Below are positions 46,647 to 55,715 of a DNA stretch of 64,000 bases, piece by piece. The notes under the pieces were generated by a model that was not told the origin of the DNA, made no database searches, and was given only the letters and a program-made list of their open reading frames with translations. The stretch is taken from the NCBI RefSeq assembly GCF_003399645.1, contig NZ_NBXD01000020.1:84719-148718 (forward strand), read 5' to 3'. The position numbers and the translations under genes were made by a program. This stretch comes from Subtercola boreus (lineage in GTDB: Bacteria; Actinomycetota; Actinomycetes; Actinomycetales; Microbacteriaceae). The number at the start of each line of letters is the position of its first letter. Within the stretch, counting starts at the first letter, position 1.

Positions 46647-47669
46647 ATGCGCACAATCACCCTGCTCGCCGCTGCGGCCGCCGTCGCCCTGACCCTGGCG
46701 GGTTGCAGCAGCGCCACGTCTGCGGCTCCGACGGCCACCACGGCTGCCGCGTGCACGCCCACCGCGTCGGGTGCCAACTCCGACGCCGTCACCGTGACAG
46801 GCGACCTCGATGCGCTGCCGACCACGACGTTCACCGCCCCGATGACCACCACCGACACCGAGCGCACCGTGGCCGTGGCCGGCACCGGCGCCGAGGCCGC
46901 CGAGGGCAAGCTGGCGACCATCGACTTCACGCTCTACAACGGCACCTCGGGCAAGCAGCTCTTCACGACCACCGACGCCGAGATCGGGCCGCAGCAGGTC
47001 ACCGTCGACCAGACGCAGTTCCTCCCCGGGATCATCAAGGCCGTGCAGTGCGCCACCGTCGGTTCGCGCATCGTGGCCGTCGTGCCACCCGCTGACGCCT
47101 GGAGCACCGCTGGCAACTCCACCCTCGGCGTCGCTGCGACCGACACCGTGGTCTTCGTGGTCGACGTCAAAGACGTGACCGACGCTCCCCCGGCGACCAC
47201 CGCGCCGACTCCCTCGGTCGACCCGAACATGCCCACCCGCGCCACGGGCGCAGACCAGCCCGCACCGGCCGGTTTTCCCGTGGTGACACTCGCCGACGAC
47301 GGCACGCCCACCGTGACCATTCCGACCACTCCGGCCCCGACCACCCTGCAGCAGGCGACCCTCAAGAAGGGTGATGGCGCAGTGGTCGGCGACGGCGACA
47401 CCGTGACCGTGCAGTACCAGGGCGTCAACTGGACCACGGGAGCCGTGTTCGACCAGAGCTGGGGTAAGGGCGGGCCCACCAGCTTCGCCACCAACCAGGT
47501 GATCAAGGGCTTCGGTGCCGCCCTCGTCGGCGCGACCGTCGGCTCGCAGGTCATCGTGGTCATCCCGCCCGACCAGGGCTACGGAACGGCCGGCCAGGCG
47601 CAGGCGGGCATCAGCGGTACCGACGACCTCGTGTTCGTGGTCGACATCCTCGCGACGGCCTCCGCGTAG
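46647..47669 (+). CDS. FKBP-type peptidyl-prolyl isomerase lipoprotein, two FKBP-like domains
   Basis: A 340-aa exported lipoprotein with lipobox 'LTLAGC' (Cys20). A first, divergent FKBP-like domain covers about 65-180 ('KLATIDFTLYNGTSGKQL', 'FLPGIIKAVQCATVGSRIVAVVPP'); a second, canonical domain about 240-338 has 'GDTVTVQYQGVNWTTGAVFDQSW', 'VIKGFGAALVGATVGSQVIVVIPPDQGYG'. It assists folding of secreted proteins. The repeated-domain design is typical of actinobacterial FKBPs. Confidence 0.9.
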   Translation: MRTITLLAAAAAVALTLAGCSSATSAAPTATTAAACTPTASGANSDAVTVTGDLDALPTTTFTAPMTTTDTERTVAVAGTGAEAAEGKLATIDFTLYNGTSGKQLFTTTDAEIGPQQVTVDQTQFLPGIIKAVQCATVGSRIVAVVPPADAWSTAGNSTLGVAATDTVVFVVDVKDVTDAPPATTAPTPSVDPNMPTRATGADQPAPAGFPVVTLADDGTPTVTIPTTPAPTTLQQATLKKGDGAVVGDGDTVTVQYQGVNWTTGAVFDQSWGKGGPTSFATNQVIKGFGAALVGATVGSQVIVVIPPDQGYGTAGQAQAGISGTDDLVFVVDILATASA

Positions 47670-47672
47670 CCG

Positions 47673-47714
47673 CTGCCTCTGCACCCCGCGGTCGATCGCG
47701 GGGTACAGAGGCAG
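47673..47714. terminator. bidirectional terminator-like hairpin
   Basis: A nine-base and an eight-base perfect stem separated by one mismatch enclose a six-base loop (47691-47696). It lies between the convergent FKBP and CDF genes, three bases after the FKBP stop. Very stable; lacks a T-run on either side. Confidence 0.65.
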
Positions 47715-47744
47715 GTCGCCCGCGGGGCCGAGAGGGCGGTCGTC

Positions 47745-48653
47745 TCAGACGATCAGGGACGGCTCGTCGCTGACCGAGAGAGTGAGCACGGCCTGTTCGA
47801 TGTGGTCGTCCTGCTTGATCTGGCGTTCGATCCGTCTCAGCACGCGCGCGACCTGCTCCTCGGGCCCATCGCCCACGAGATCGACCGCCGCAACGAGGAA
47901 CAGTCTCGACGGACCGACGAATTCGAGATGCAGGTAGGTCAGGCGCGCGATCTCCGGCCGCGCGAGCAGCTGTTCCGCGGCGCCCCTCCTGACACGGTCA
48001 GGCGGGTTGAACCCCACGAGGTAGCGGCGGTTCTGGTTGATCAGCAGAATGGCGACGCCCGCGAGCAGCAGTCCGATGAGGATGGAGCCGAGCGAATCCC
48101 AGAACGGGTCACCGGTCAGCTGGTGCAGCAGGATGCCGAGGAACGCGATGGCGAGCCCGGCGAGGGCGGCAGAGTCCTCGGCGACCACCGCCCGGAGCGT
48201 CGGGTCTGACCCGTTCAGCACGTAGTCGAACGAGCGGCGCCTGTACTTCGACGCGGTACGCCTGGCCTGGATCACCGACTGCAGCAGCGAGGCCCCCTCG
48301 AGCAGCGCCGAGACACCCAGCACGGCATACGCGATGAGGTAGTCCGAGGCCGGTTCGGGATCGAAGAGCTGCTGCACCCCGTTCATCACCGACACCACCG
48401 CGCCGACGGTGAACACCCCGACCGCGGCCAGCAGCGACCACACGTAGGCCTCGCGCCCGAATCCGAGTGGATGCCCGTCGTCCTTCTGGCGCACCGAACG
48501 CCGGTCGGCCACGATGAGAAAGATCTCGTTGCCCGCATCCGCCCAGGAGTGCGACGCCTCAGCCACGAGAGAGGCCGACCCGGTGAGCACCGCCGCGACC
48601 GACTTGGCGATGGCTACGAGAATGTTCGCGATGAATGCGATGACGACGATCAT
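47745..48653 (-). CDS. cation diffusion facilitator transporter
   Basis: A 302-aa CDF antiporter for divalent metals (Zn, Mn, Fe, Co or similar). Site A Asp/His residues appear in 'EASHSWADAGNE' near residue 33 and the partner site in 'EDSAALAGLAIAFLGI' near residue 160; the loop between helices has 'HPLGFGREAYVW'. The C-terminal soluble domain (about 210-302) is degenerate. No metal regulator is nearby, so the metal is unassigned. Confidence 0.9.
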   Translation of the reverse strand: MIVVIAFIANILVAIAKSVAAVLTGSASLVAEASHSWADAGNEIFLIVADRRSVRQKDDGHPLGFGREAYVWSLLAAVGVFTVGAVVSVMNGVQQLFDPEPASDYLIAYAVLGVSALLEGASLLQSVIQARRTASKYRRRSFDYVLNGSDPTLRAVVAEDSAALAGLAIAFLGILLHQLTGDPFWDSLGSILIGLLLAGVAILLINQNRRYLVGFNPPDRVRRGAAEQLLARPEIARLTYLHLEFVGPSRLFLVAAVDLVGDGPEEQVARVLRRIERQIKQDDHIEQAVLTLSVSDEPSLIV

Positions 48654-48803
48654 CCGGCCCCCTGATCGATGTGGTGTGCGCCCTGCGGCAGGCCGCGTTC
48701 TGCTCTGTCAGTATGCACCGTGGTGCGGCACCCCGCCGCGCCTGGCCGGCGGGCTTGCGCAGACGGCGATACTGGAGGCTGACCGGCACCGAAGGAGGAG
48801 AAC

Positions 48804-49832
48804 GTGGATCTCGAGACCGCTGCCGCCGAACTCTCTGTGCTGCCGCCGGCCGAGTTCGTCGGGCGCCGGGGCGACCTGTCGAAAGAAGCGAAGGCGGCTG
48901 GCGACAGGCAGCTCGCCGCCGATATCAAGCGGCTCACCAAACCCTCGGTGGCGGCCTGGGCGGTGAACCTGCTGGCGACCCGTCAGAGCGGAGCCCTCGA
49001 GAAGGTCGTGGCGCTCGGCGCGGTCATCCGCGACGCGGCGGATGGCGACGAACCGGGTGCGCTGGCCGAGCTCGCCACCCGGCGACGGGCGGTGCTTCGA
49101 GAGACGACGGATGCCGCGCTCGATCTCGCCCGGCAGGCGCAGGCGGCGGGCGGCCAGCTCCCGGCGGCGGTGTCGGCCGATGTGGAGCAGACACTGCAGG
49201 CAGTGCTGGCCGACCCCGGGGCCCAGGCGGCGGCGCGCACCGGGCGGCTCGTTCGCGCGCTGGCATCGAACGGTATGGAGGCGGTCGATCTCGACGGCGC
49301 CGTCGCCGGGCCGTTCGAGGCGCCCGGGCTGAACGAGCCCGACGACACAGACGTCGACGGTGACGTCGACGGTGATGTCGACGACGACGACGCGGTGCCA
49401 CCCCGACCGGCGAAGCCCCGCTCCGGGAAGGCCTCCTCCGAGAGGGCCCCGCACGACGTCGGGCGCCGTGTCGACGATGGTGCGAGACGGGCGGCGCGGG
49501 ATGCGCGCCACGCCCTTGATCTCATCGAGACGCAGCTCAGCCGGCTCACCGAGTTGCGCCACCTGGCCCGCGACGAATCCGAGTCGCTCGCCGATGAGAT
49601 AGACGATCTCGAGGCACGGCTCACCGAACTCACCACGACTCTGGGCGATCGTCGTTCGAAGCTCACCGAGCTCGAAGGTCGCCTCGACGAGACCGATCTC
49701 GAGTACGGCCGGCTCGACCGGCAGCGGGAGAAGGCGGCGCGGCTGGCCGAGACGACGGCGCGTGCGGCGAGCCGGGCTCCGGCGAGGGCCCCGACTCAGG
49801 CACCGGCGAGCGCGAAGGGGTCGGCAGAGTGA
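48804..49832 (+). CDS. coiled-coil protein coupled to a Nudix hydrolase
   Basis: 342 aa, largely helical. The N-terminal 'LSVLPPAEFVGRRGDLSKEAKAAGD' and 'LTKPSVAAWAVNLLA' are features of an actinobacterial family that commonly precedes a Nudix gene. The centre has a low-complexity acidic repeat (DVDGDVDGDVDDDD) and a coiled coil from about residue 225. GTG start after AAGGAGGAG; its stop overlaps the Nudix start by four bases. Role unknown. Confidence 0.8.
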   Translation: MDLETAAAELSVLPPAEFVGRRGDLSKEAKAAGDRQLAADIKRLTKPSVAAWAVNLLATRQSGALEKVVALGAVIRDAADGDEPGALAELATRRRAVLRETTDAALDLARQAQAAGGQLPAAVSADVEQTLQAVLADPGAQAAARTGRLVRALASNGMEAVDLDGAVAGPFEAPGLNEPDDTDVDGDVDGDVDDDDAVPPRPAKPRSGKASSERAPHDVGRRVDDGARRAARDARHALDLIETQLSRLTELRHLARDESESLADEIDDLEARLTELTTTLGDRRSKLTELEGRLDETDLEYGRLDRQREKAARLAETTARAASRAPARAPTQAPASAKGSAE

Positions 49833-50329
49833 GCGAGCCGAGGGCCGACGCGAGCCGCCCGCCTGTGCTGAGTGCGGGCATCCTGCTCTACCGTGGTGAC
49901 GGCGGCACCCTCGAGGTGTGGATCGGCCACATGGGCGGCCCGTTCTGGGCACGAAAGGATGAGCAGGCCTGGTCGATCCCGAAAGGTCTGGTCGACGCGG
50001 GCGAAGACACGCTCGCGGCCGCGCGACGCGAGTTCGCTGAGGAGATCGGCGTACCGGCGCCCGATGTCGCCTACGAACTGCTCGGCGACTTTCGCCAGCG
50101 GTCGGGCAAGACCGTGCGCGCCTATGCGGCCGAGGCGCCGACGGGTTTCGACGTCGAGACCGTGAGCAGCAACACCTTCGAGATGGAATGGCCCCGCGGC
50201 TCAGGTGTGCTGCGAGAATTCCCCGAGATCGACACCGCGCGGTGGGTGCCCTACGACGACGCGCTCCGCCGGGTGGTGGCGGGCCAGGAGCCGATGCTCA
50301 GGGCCCTGGCTGACGCACTGGCGTCGTGA
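49829..50329 (+). CDS. Nudix hydrolase
   Basis: A 166-aa protein with a complete Nudix box ('GLVDAGEDTLAAARREFAEEIG', written here up to its catalytic Glu pair; residues about 53-74), preceded by 'WSIPKG'. It hydrolyses a nucleoside diphosphate linked to another group; close relatives act on oxidised nucleotides or dinucleoside polyphosphates. Translationally coupled to the coiled-coil gene. Confidence 0.92.
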   Translation: MSEPRADASRPPVLSAGILLYRGDGGTLEVWIGHMGGPFWARKDEQAWSIPKGLVDAGEDTLAAARREFAEEIGVPAPDVAYELLGDFRQRSGKTVRAYAAEAPTGFDVETVSSNTFEMEWPRGSGVLREFPEIDTARWVPYDDALRRVVAGQEPMLRALADALAS

Positions 50330-50351
50330 TCCGGCCCGCCACGGGCTGCGA

Positions 50352-50561
50352 CTACTCCGTGCCGACGGCCTTGTCGGCAGCGTCGCGTGCACCGTCGATC
50401 TTGTCGTCGAACTTGCCGCCGGTCGCGTTCTTGACGGCCCCGGTGACCGAATCGAGAATGGTGTCGCTGATGTCTTCGGCCTTCTCGCTCTTCAGCGCAT
50501 CCTGAACCTTCGTGTCGGCGAGGAAGGCCTGTGCCTTGGCGGTGATGTCTTCGAATCCCAT
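50352..50561 (-). CDS. small antitoxin-like protein (MT0933-like)
   Basis: 69 aa, acidic and helical, with 'AQAFLADTKVQDALKSEKAEDISD' and a C-terminal 'KFDDKIDGARDAADKA' (both parts of a single helical hairpin). It matches the general pattern of the Rv0909/MT0933-like antitoxin family, but no toxin gene is next to it, and these proteins are also abundant stand-alone stress proteins. AAAGGAGAG precedes ATG 50561 well. Confidence 0.72.
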   Translation of the reverse strand: MGFEDITAKAQAFLADTKVQDALKSEKAEDISDTILDSVTGAVKNATGGKFDDKIDGARDAADKAVGTE

Positions 50562-50630
50562 AATGACTCTCCTTTGAAAGGTTTTGGCTGACGATTCAGG
50601 GTAACCGTTCTCGTGTCACCCGTTCTCGAA

Positions 50631-52091
50631 TCACCCGTTCCGGCCCTCCACCAGCGAGAGCGGCTTGGTGATCGTCTCGAGCGATTTTCGCTCGGCGTCC
50701 ACCCCGAAGATGAACGCCACGACGCCGCCGACGATCATGATCGCGGCGCCGAGGAAGTACCCGCCGGTGAGCGGGCCGCGGTCGGTTCCGTCGCCGATCA
50801 GGATGCCGTAGATGAGGGGCGCGCCGGCGCCGGCCAGCTGGCCGAGGGCGAAGAAGTACGAGATCGCCTGGCTGCGCAGCTCCAGCGGGAAGATTTCGCT
50901 GACCGTGAGGTACGCGCTGGAGGCTCCCGCCGAGGCGAAGAAGAACGACACACACCAGAAGACGGTCTGCGTGGTGGCGTTCAGGGCACCGGTACTGAAC
51001 AGCACGGCAGAGATGCCGAGCACGACGCCCGAGACGCCGTAGGTGAGCAGGATCATCCGGCGCCTCCCCCACACGTCGAAGAGATGCCCGAGCAGCAGCG
51101 GGCCGAGGAGGTTGCCGATGGCGAACGGAAAGAAGTAGTACTGCGTCGAGACCGAGTCGGTGCCGTAGAAGTTCTGCAGCACGAGGGCGTAGGTGAAGAA
51201 GATGGCGTTGTAGAGGAACGACTGCGTGATCATCATGGTGGCGCCCACCAGGGTGCGCTTCGGGTAGTCCCTGAAGAGCACGCGCACGATGGTGCGGAAC
51301 GGGATGCTCTCGGTCGCCGTCACCGTGATCGCCAGTTTCTCGTCGACCGGCTCGATCTTTCCGCCCTCCCGCTGTACGCGGGCCTCGATGTCGTCGACGG
51401 TCTCCTCGGCCTCCTTCTCGCGGCCGTGGGTCATCAGCCAGCGCGGACTCTCGGGAATGTGACGCCGCAGGTAGATGATGGCGAGGCCGAGGATCGGTCC
51501 GATGAAGAACGCGAGCCGCCAGCCGATGTTCTCGGCGAAGTTGTCGGGGTTCAGAAAGAACAGGTTGGCTGCCGAACCGAGCGCTGCGCCGCCCCAGTAG
51601 GTTCCGTTGATGGCGATGTCGACCCGGCCGCGGTAGTGCGAGGGAATCAGTTCGTCGATGGCTGAGTTGATCGCCGCGTACTCGCCACCGATGCCCATGC
51701 CGGCGAAGAACCTGAAGAAGAAGAGAACCCACATGCTCGGCGAGAGCCCGGCCGCGGCACTGGCGATGAGGTAGATCACCAGCGTCAGGATGAAGAGTTT
51801 GCGGCGACCGAGTTTGTCGGACAGACGGCCGAAGACGAGCGCCCCGACGATCTGCCCCACCAGGTAGACGGTGCCGGCGAGCCCGACATCCGCGGCCGAC
51901 ATGCCGAGGTCTTTCTGGAACCCGGCCGAAGCCACGATCTGGATCTCGAGGCCGTCGAGCACCCAGGAGAAGCCCAGCCCGATGACGATCGACCAGTGGA
52001 ACCTCGTCCACGGCAGTCTGTCCATCCGGGCCGGCACGAGGCTCCGCACTTCCCCCGCACTGCTGCTTGACGACCTGTCGACTGTGGACAC
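50631..52091 (-). CDS. MFS transporter, sugar-porter type
   Basis: A 486-aa transporter of 12 helices. Sugar-porter motifs: 'GRLSDKLGRRKLF' in loop 2-3, 'FFAGMGIGGEYAAINSAI', 'PSHYRGR', 'PESPRWLMTHGREKEAEE' and 'GHLFDVWGRRRMI', with 'FPLELRSQAIS' in the second half. The frame is open further upstream, but a TGGAGGAGG ribosome-binding site supports GTG 52091; ATG 52106 would place that site inside the gene. Divergent from an AraC-like regulator that may control it. The acidic/aromatic patterns fit metabolite:H+ symporters for aromatic acids as well as sugars. Confidence 0.88.
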   Translation of the reverse strand: MSTVDRSSSSSAGEVRSLVPARMDRLPWTRFHWSIVIGLGFSWVLDGLEIQIVASAGFQKDLGMSAADVGLAGTVYLVGQIVGALVFGRLSDKLGRRKLFILTLVIYLIASAAAGLSPSMWVLFFFRFFAGMGIGGEYAAINSAIDELIPSHYRGRVDIAINGTYWGGAALGSAANLFFLNPDNFAENIGWRLAFFIGPILGLAIIYLRRHIPESPRWLMTHGREKEAEETVDDIEARVQREGGKIEPVDEKLAITVTATESIPFRTIVRVLFRDYPKRTLVGATMMITQSFLYNAIFFTYALVLQNFYGTDSVSTQYYFFPFAIGNLLGPLLLGHLFDVWGRRRMILLTYGVSGVVLGISAVLFSTGALNATTQTVFWCVSFFFASAGASSAYLTVSEIFPLELRSQAISYFFALGQLAGAGAPLIYGILIGDGTDRGPLTGGYFLGAAIMIVGGVVAFIFGVDAERKSLETITKPLSLVEGRNG

Positions 52092-52212
52092 GACAACCTC
52101 CTCCATGAGACCGGAACGGTGGGTGTCGCCCCGGCTCCACCCGGAACGTCGCACCGCGCAACGAGTCGACTGTAGGCCACCGTCGAGGCTGCCGCAGGGT
52201 GGGTGACTCCCC

Positions 52213-53208
52213 GTGGCGGGAGGTGTATTGTTCGCTCGCCGCCAAGGGTCTACCGTTGGTTCCAAGCGTTGCCCCGTTCCGGCCTCCGAGCGAATCGAGT
52301 CTCCCGTGAGACGAAATGTGCGACTCCCCCTCTCCTCACGAACCGCGGATGCCCGGAGCGATCGAGAGAGGGCGAAACTCGCGGGCGCCGCGCACGCGCT
52401 GGTCGAGAACCGCCGTTTCGGTGACGGCACCCTGTGGTCGTTCGACGGGGTCGAAGTGGCGGAGCTGAGGCAGGAGGCGACACCCTCCATCCCGATCTTC
52501 CAACACGAGACCCGCGAAGACGGAGGCCGCGTCGCCGTCATCTTCCTGCGCGAGGGCGAGGTTGCCGTCTCGCACGACGGAGCCCTGTTTCGCTTCTCCG
52601 CAGGTTCGGCCGCGTTCTTCTCGTCAGGATCGACCACATCGGTCGAGGCGCTGACCTTCTGCCGGGTGGCTCTGGTGAGCGTTCCACTCAACACCCTGCG
52701 CGAGGCGGGCGTGCACGTGGCGAAGGCCTTCGGGCCCTTCTCCTACTCGACGGCCCAGGGCTCGCCACTGCTGTCGTTCCTCACAGCACTCATCGAGGTG
52801 GTCGAAGGCGACTCCATCCCGGCGCAGCCGACGGCGACCGTACTGCAGCAGCTGGTCACCGACTTCTTTCGGCGCGATGCGCAGCCTGGCGCTCATTCCC
52901 GCGGGGCCGACCTCGACGTTCGTGCTTTCGCTGCATCGCTGGCCGTACTGCGTGGCGGGGAGTCGGCGGAACAGGGCACGCTGAGTCCTCGCGAACTCGC
53001 CCGCCGGGCCGGCTTCCCGACCGAACGGGAGCTTGGCCGGGCGTTCACGACAGCCTATGGCGCCACCGTCAGGAAGGTGCTGCTCAGTCAGGTCTCCGCG
53101 CCTGCGAGCCCCGCCGCGCCTGCGAGTGAGGAGACTGAGCCCGCTACGACGTCGCCCGCGGACTCGCCCGAACGTGCATCCGTTCGCCCTGGCGACCGAA
53201 CAGGCTGA
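52213..53208 (+). CDS. AraC-like transcriptional regulator
   Basis: 331 aa. The central part (about 60-190) has an AraC-binding-like cupin pattern ('LREGEVAVSHDGALFRFSAGSAAFFSSG') and residues about 265-305 hold one helix-turn-helix ('SPRELARRAGFPTERELGRAFTTAYG'). It therefore has the two parts of an AraC regulator, with a weak first DNA-binding motif. The start is uncertain (GTG 52213 or later). The C-terminal tail overlaps the convergent XRE-cupin gene by 65 bases. Probable regulator of the divergent transporter. Confidence 0.6.
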   Translation: MAGGVLFARRQGSTVGSKRCPVPASERIESPVRRNVRLPLSSRTADARSDRERAKLAGAAHALVENRRFGDGTLWSFDGVEVAELRQEATPSIPIFQHETREDGGRVAVIFLREGEVAVSHDGALFRFSAGSAAFFSSGSTTSVEALTFCRVALVSVPLNTLREAGVHVAKAFGPFSYSTAQGSPLLSFLTALIEVVEGDSIPAQPTATVLQQLVTDFFRRDAQPGAHSRGADLDVRAFAASLAVLRGGESAEQGTLSPRELARRAGFPTERELGRAFTTAYGATVRKVLLSQVSAPASPAAPASEETEPATTSPADSPERASVRPGDRTG

Positions 53209-53746
53209 GAAACTCGACAGCGTCGTCATCGGCTCGCCCGAACCAGTGCGGAGTGCGGGTGTCGAACTCCGCGGCCTCGCCCGCCGGCAGAACGAGGTCA
53301 TGCTCTCCCAGCACCAGCCGCAGCCGCCCGCGAAGCACGTAGACCCACTCGAAGCCCTCATGCGTTCTGGCGACCGGTTCGCCCTGCGGAGCCGTCGCCG
53401 AGATGACGTGTTTGAAAGCCTGCAACCCGCCCCCACCGTCGCGGCTCAGCGGCACGATCGTCTGGCCGTGCCGCTTGATCGGGCGCAGGTGTATGCGCGG
53501 GTCACCGGTCGCCGGCGCTCCCACCAACTCGTCGAGGGGAACCCCGTGCGCCCTGGCGAGCGGCAGCAGCAGCTCGAGATTGGGGCGCCTGCTGCCCGAC
53601 TCGAGTCGGGAGAGCGTGCTCGCCGAGATACCGGTCGCCACGGACAGCGCGGCCAGGGTCACACGTCGGCGCGTTCGCAGCGCCCTGAGCCGCGGGCCGA
53701 CCGCGGCGAGGACGGCGTCGGTGCCCTCAGGAGGTTCGGAAGTCAT
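53144..53746 (-). CDS. XRE-family regulator with C-terminal cupin domain
   Basis: A 200-aa regulator. The HTH_3 domain (about 17-75) has 'LRALRTRRRVTLAALSVATG' then 'ISASTLSRLESGSRRPNLELLL'; a cupin_2 domain (about 125-190) has 'VYVLRGRLRLVLGEHDLVL' and 'DTRTPHWFG'. Such proteins repress a nearby oxidoreductase or transporter and sense a small ligand in the cupin. The start codon is 87 bases from the divergent flavoprotein gene. A dyad lies between them. Confidence 0.9.
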   Translation of the reverse strand: MTSEPPEGTDAVLAAVGPRLRALRTRRRVTLAALSVATGISASTLSRLESGSRRPNLELLLPLARAHGVPLDELVGAPATGDPRIHLRPIKRHGQTIVPLSRDGGGGLQAFKHVISATAPQGEPVARTHEGFEWVYVLRGRLRLVLGEHDLVLPAGEAAEFDTRTPHWFGRADDDAVEFLSLFGRQGERMHVRASPRATS

Positions 53747-53755
53747 ACTCCAACC

Positions 53756-53770
53756 TTGCCACATCGGCAA
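53756..53770. promoter_or_regulatory. candidate XRE operator
   Basis: TTGCC-ACATC-GGCAA, a 5-5-5 dyad placed between the divergent XRE-cupin and flavoprotein genes, ten bases from the regulator start codon and 64 from the flavoprotein start. Its centre could let the XRE protein repress both genes. Confidence 0.5.
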
Positions 53771-53833
53771 CATTATTGGGCTGATTGTGCCATTCAGGAT
53801 GATCATGGAGACATCCACCAGCGAGGAGCTTCC

Positions 53834-54820
53834 ATGAACACCACCCACACCACCACCCCCTCCACCCTGTTCGACGTCGTCGTCGTGGGCGGCGGCGCCG
53901 CCGGACTCGCCGCGGCCGAAGCGCTCGGGCGCGCCCGGCGCAGCGTCGCCGTGATCGACTCCGGTGAACCCCGCAACGGCGTCGCGGCCGGCGTGCACAA
54001 GTTCCTCACGCGCGACGGCACACCGCCCGCCGAGCTGCTCCGCCTCGCCCGCGACGAGGTGCGGCGCTACGGCGTGGTCGTCGGCGAGGGGTCGGTGCAG
54101 AGCTCATCGGGCAGCACCGGCGACTTCGCCCTCACGCTCACGGCGGGAACGATCATCCGGGGCCGCAGGCTGCTGCTGGCCACCGGTGGATTCGACGAGC
54201 TGCCCGAGGTCGAAGGGCTTCGCGAGCGCTGGGGCCGTGAGGTGCTGCACTGCCCCTACTGCCACGGCTGGGAGGTTCAGGATGATCGCCTCGGCATTCT
54301 GGCGACCACAGCGTTCTCGGCGCACCAGGCTCTGATGTTCCGGCAGTGGAGCGATCGGATCGTCTACTTCGAGCACACGGCACCGCCACTGACCGACGAC
54401 CAGCGCACGCTGTTCGCCGCGCAGGACATCGCCGTCGTCACCGGGCAGGTCAACGCCGCCCGCTCCGTCGATGACCGCCTTCACCACCTTCTCCTCGCCG
54501 ACGGGTCGGTGCACGCTCTCGATGCCCTTGTGGTGTCGCCGTTCCTCCGCGCGCGGGTCGAGCCCTTCGCTGCTCTCGGCGTCGAGGCGGTGCTGCATGA
54601 GTCGGGGATGGGCACGGCGGTGACAACCGACGCGTTCGGCCGAACGGAGGTGCCGGGCATCTGGGCCGCGGGCAACGTCACCGAGCTGAGCGCGCAGGTC
54701 ATCGTGTCGGCCGCCGCAGGGCTGATGGCCGGCGCTCACATCAACGCCGACCTGACCGCAGAAGACCAGGCGGCCGCGATCCGGCGGTCGGCATCGCGCA
54801 CAGTGGTGACCGCCTCGTAA
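53834..54820 (+). CDS. thioredoxin-reductase-like flavoprotein with CPYC disulfide
   Basis: A 328-aa FAD/NAD(P)-binding protein. FAD site 'VVVVGGGAAGLAAAEAL' at the N-terminus; redox pair Cys140-Cys143 in 'HCPYCHGWE'; C-terminal 'GIWAAGNVTE'. The CPYCHGxE pattern belongs to thioredoxin-reductase-like enzymes, including dithiol oxidases of the GliT/HlmI type, rather than TrxB itself (CATC). No natural-product genes are adjacent, so it may be a general disulfide or small-molecule thiol reductase. GAGGAG before ATG. Confidence 0.88.
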   Translation: MNTTHTTTPSTLFDVVVVGGGAAGLAAAEALGRARRSVAVIDSGEPRNGVAAGVHKFLTRDGTPPAELLRLARDEVRRYGVVVGEGSVQSSSGSTGDFALTLTAGTIIRGRRLLLATGGFDELPEVEGLRERWGREVLHCPYCHGWEVQDDRLGILATTAFSAHQALMFRQWSDRIVYFEHTAPPLTDDQRTLFAAQDIAVVTGQVNAARSVDDRLHHLLLADGSVHALDALVVSPFLRARVEPFAALGVEAVLHESGMGTAVTTDAFGRTEVPGIWAAGNVTELSAQVIVSAAAGLMAGAHINADLTAEDQAAAIRRSASRTVVTAS

Positions 54821-54893
54821 GCGTCGGACTGTGACGCGGAATCCGGCCGCTGGCAGTACCCTGTGGAAAAGGCTATTCGGAGAGGACTCTGCT

Positions 54894-55715
54894 GTGACCT
54901 TAGCGCCGTTCGAGGGGGCAGATGCCCTGGTCCGACGTAACAACATCTCATCCCAGGGGCCCGAGGGCGCACCGGCCATCGTGTTCGGGCACGGATACGG
55001 CTCGAGTCGGCAGATGTGGCGCCTGGTCGCCCCGCAGTTCGTCGACGACCACCGCGTCGTGCTCTTCGACCATGTCGGTTCCGGAGGATCAGACCGCCGG
55101 GCCTACGACCGCGGCAAGTACGACTCCCTGCACGGGTACGCAGATGATCTGCTCGAGATCTGCCACGCGCTCGGGTTGAGTGAGATCGTCTATGTCGGCC
55201 ATTCCGTCGGCGCGATGATCGGGTGTCTGGCCGCGATCGCCGAACCCACCCTGTTCGACAGTCTCGTGCTGGTCGGAGGATCAGCGCGGTACATCAACGA
55301 CGAGGGCTACGTCGGCGGCTTCGAAGCCGACGACGTCGATGCACTCCTCGATTCCCTCGACGCCAACTACCTCGCCTGGGCATCCACCATGGCACCCGTG
55401 TTCATGGGCAATTCCGACCGCCCCGAGCTGACAGCGGAACTGCTGGACAGTTTTTCGAAGGCAGACCAAGCAGTGGCGCGGCAGTTCGCACGGGTGACGT
55501 TCCTGTCTGACCTGCGCTCTGATCTGAGCTCGGTCTCGACGCCCACGCTGGTGGTCCAGTCGACGAACGACATCGTGGCGCCGGTCGTTGCCGGAGAATT
55601 CCTGCGCGACAGCATTCCCGGCAGCAGGCTGGAGGTTCTCGAAGCAGAAGGCCACTACGTACATGTCTCAGATCCTGAGAAGTTGACCACCACCATCCGG
55701 AGCTTCCTGGGATGA
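54894..55715 (+). CDS. RsbQ-like alpha/beta hydrolase
   Basis: 273 aa; RsbQ of Bacillus is 269. The sequence follows RsbQ over its full length from memory: 'FGHGYGSSRQMW', 'VVLFDHVGSGGSD', nucleophile elbow 'VGHSVGAMIG' (Ser104), 'LVGGSARYINDEGYVGGF', 'VARQFARVTFLSDLRSDLS', 'STNDIVAP' (Asp226) and 'EGHYVHVS' (His254). RsbQ produces or presents a hydrophobic signal to the PAS domain of RsbP. GTG 54894 is chosen for GGAGAGG eight bases upstream. The stop overlaps a PAS-GAF-GGDEF gene, so the two are coupled. Confidence 0.9.
   Translation: MTLAPFEGADALVRRNNISSQGPEGAPAIVFGHGYGSSRQMWRLVAPQFVDDHRVVLFDHVGSGGSDRRAYDRGKYDSLHGYADDLLEICHALGLSEIVYVGHSVGAMIGCLAAIAEPTLFDSLVLVGGSARYINDEGYVGGFEADDVDALLDSLDANYLAWASTMAPVFMGNSDRPELTAELLDSFSKADQAVARQFARVTFLSDLRSDLSSVSTPTLVVQSTNDIVAPVVAGEFLRDSIPGSRLEVLEAEGHYVHVSDPEKLTTTIRSFLG

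Noticed and set aside
50352..50561. A toxin-antitoxin system at the MT0933-like gene
   Set aside because: No candidate toxin gene is adjacent; both neighbours are a Nudix hydrolase and a transporter.
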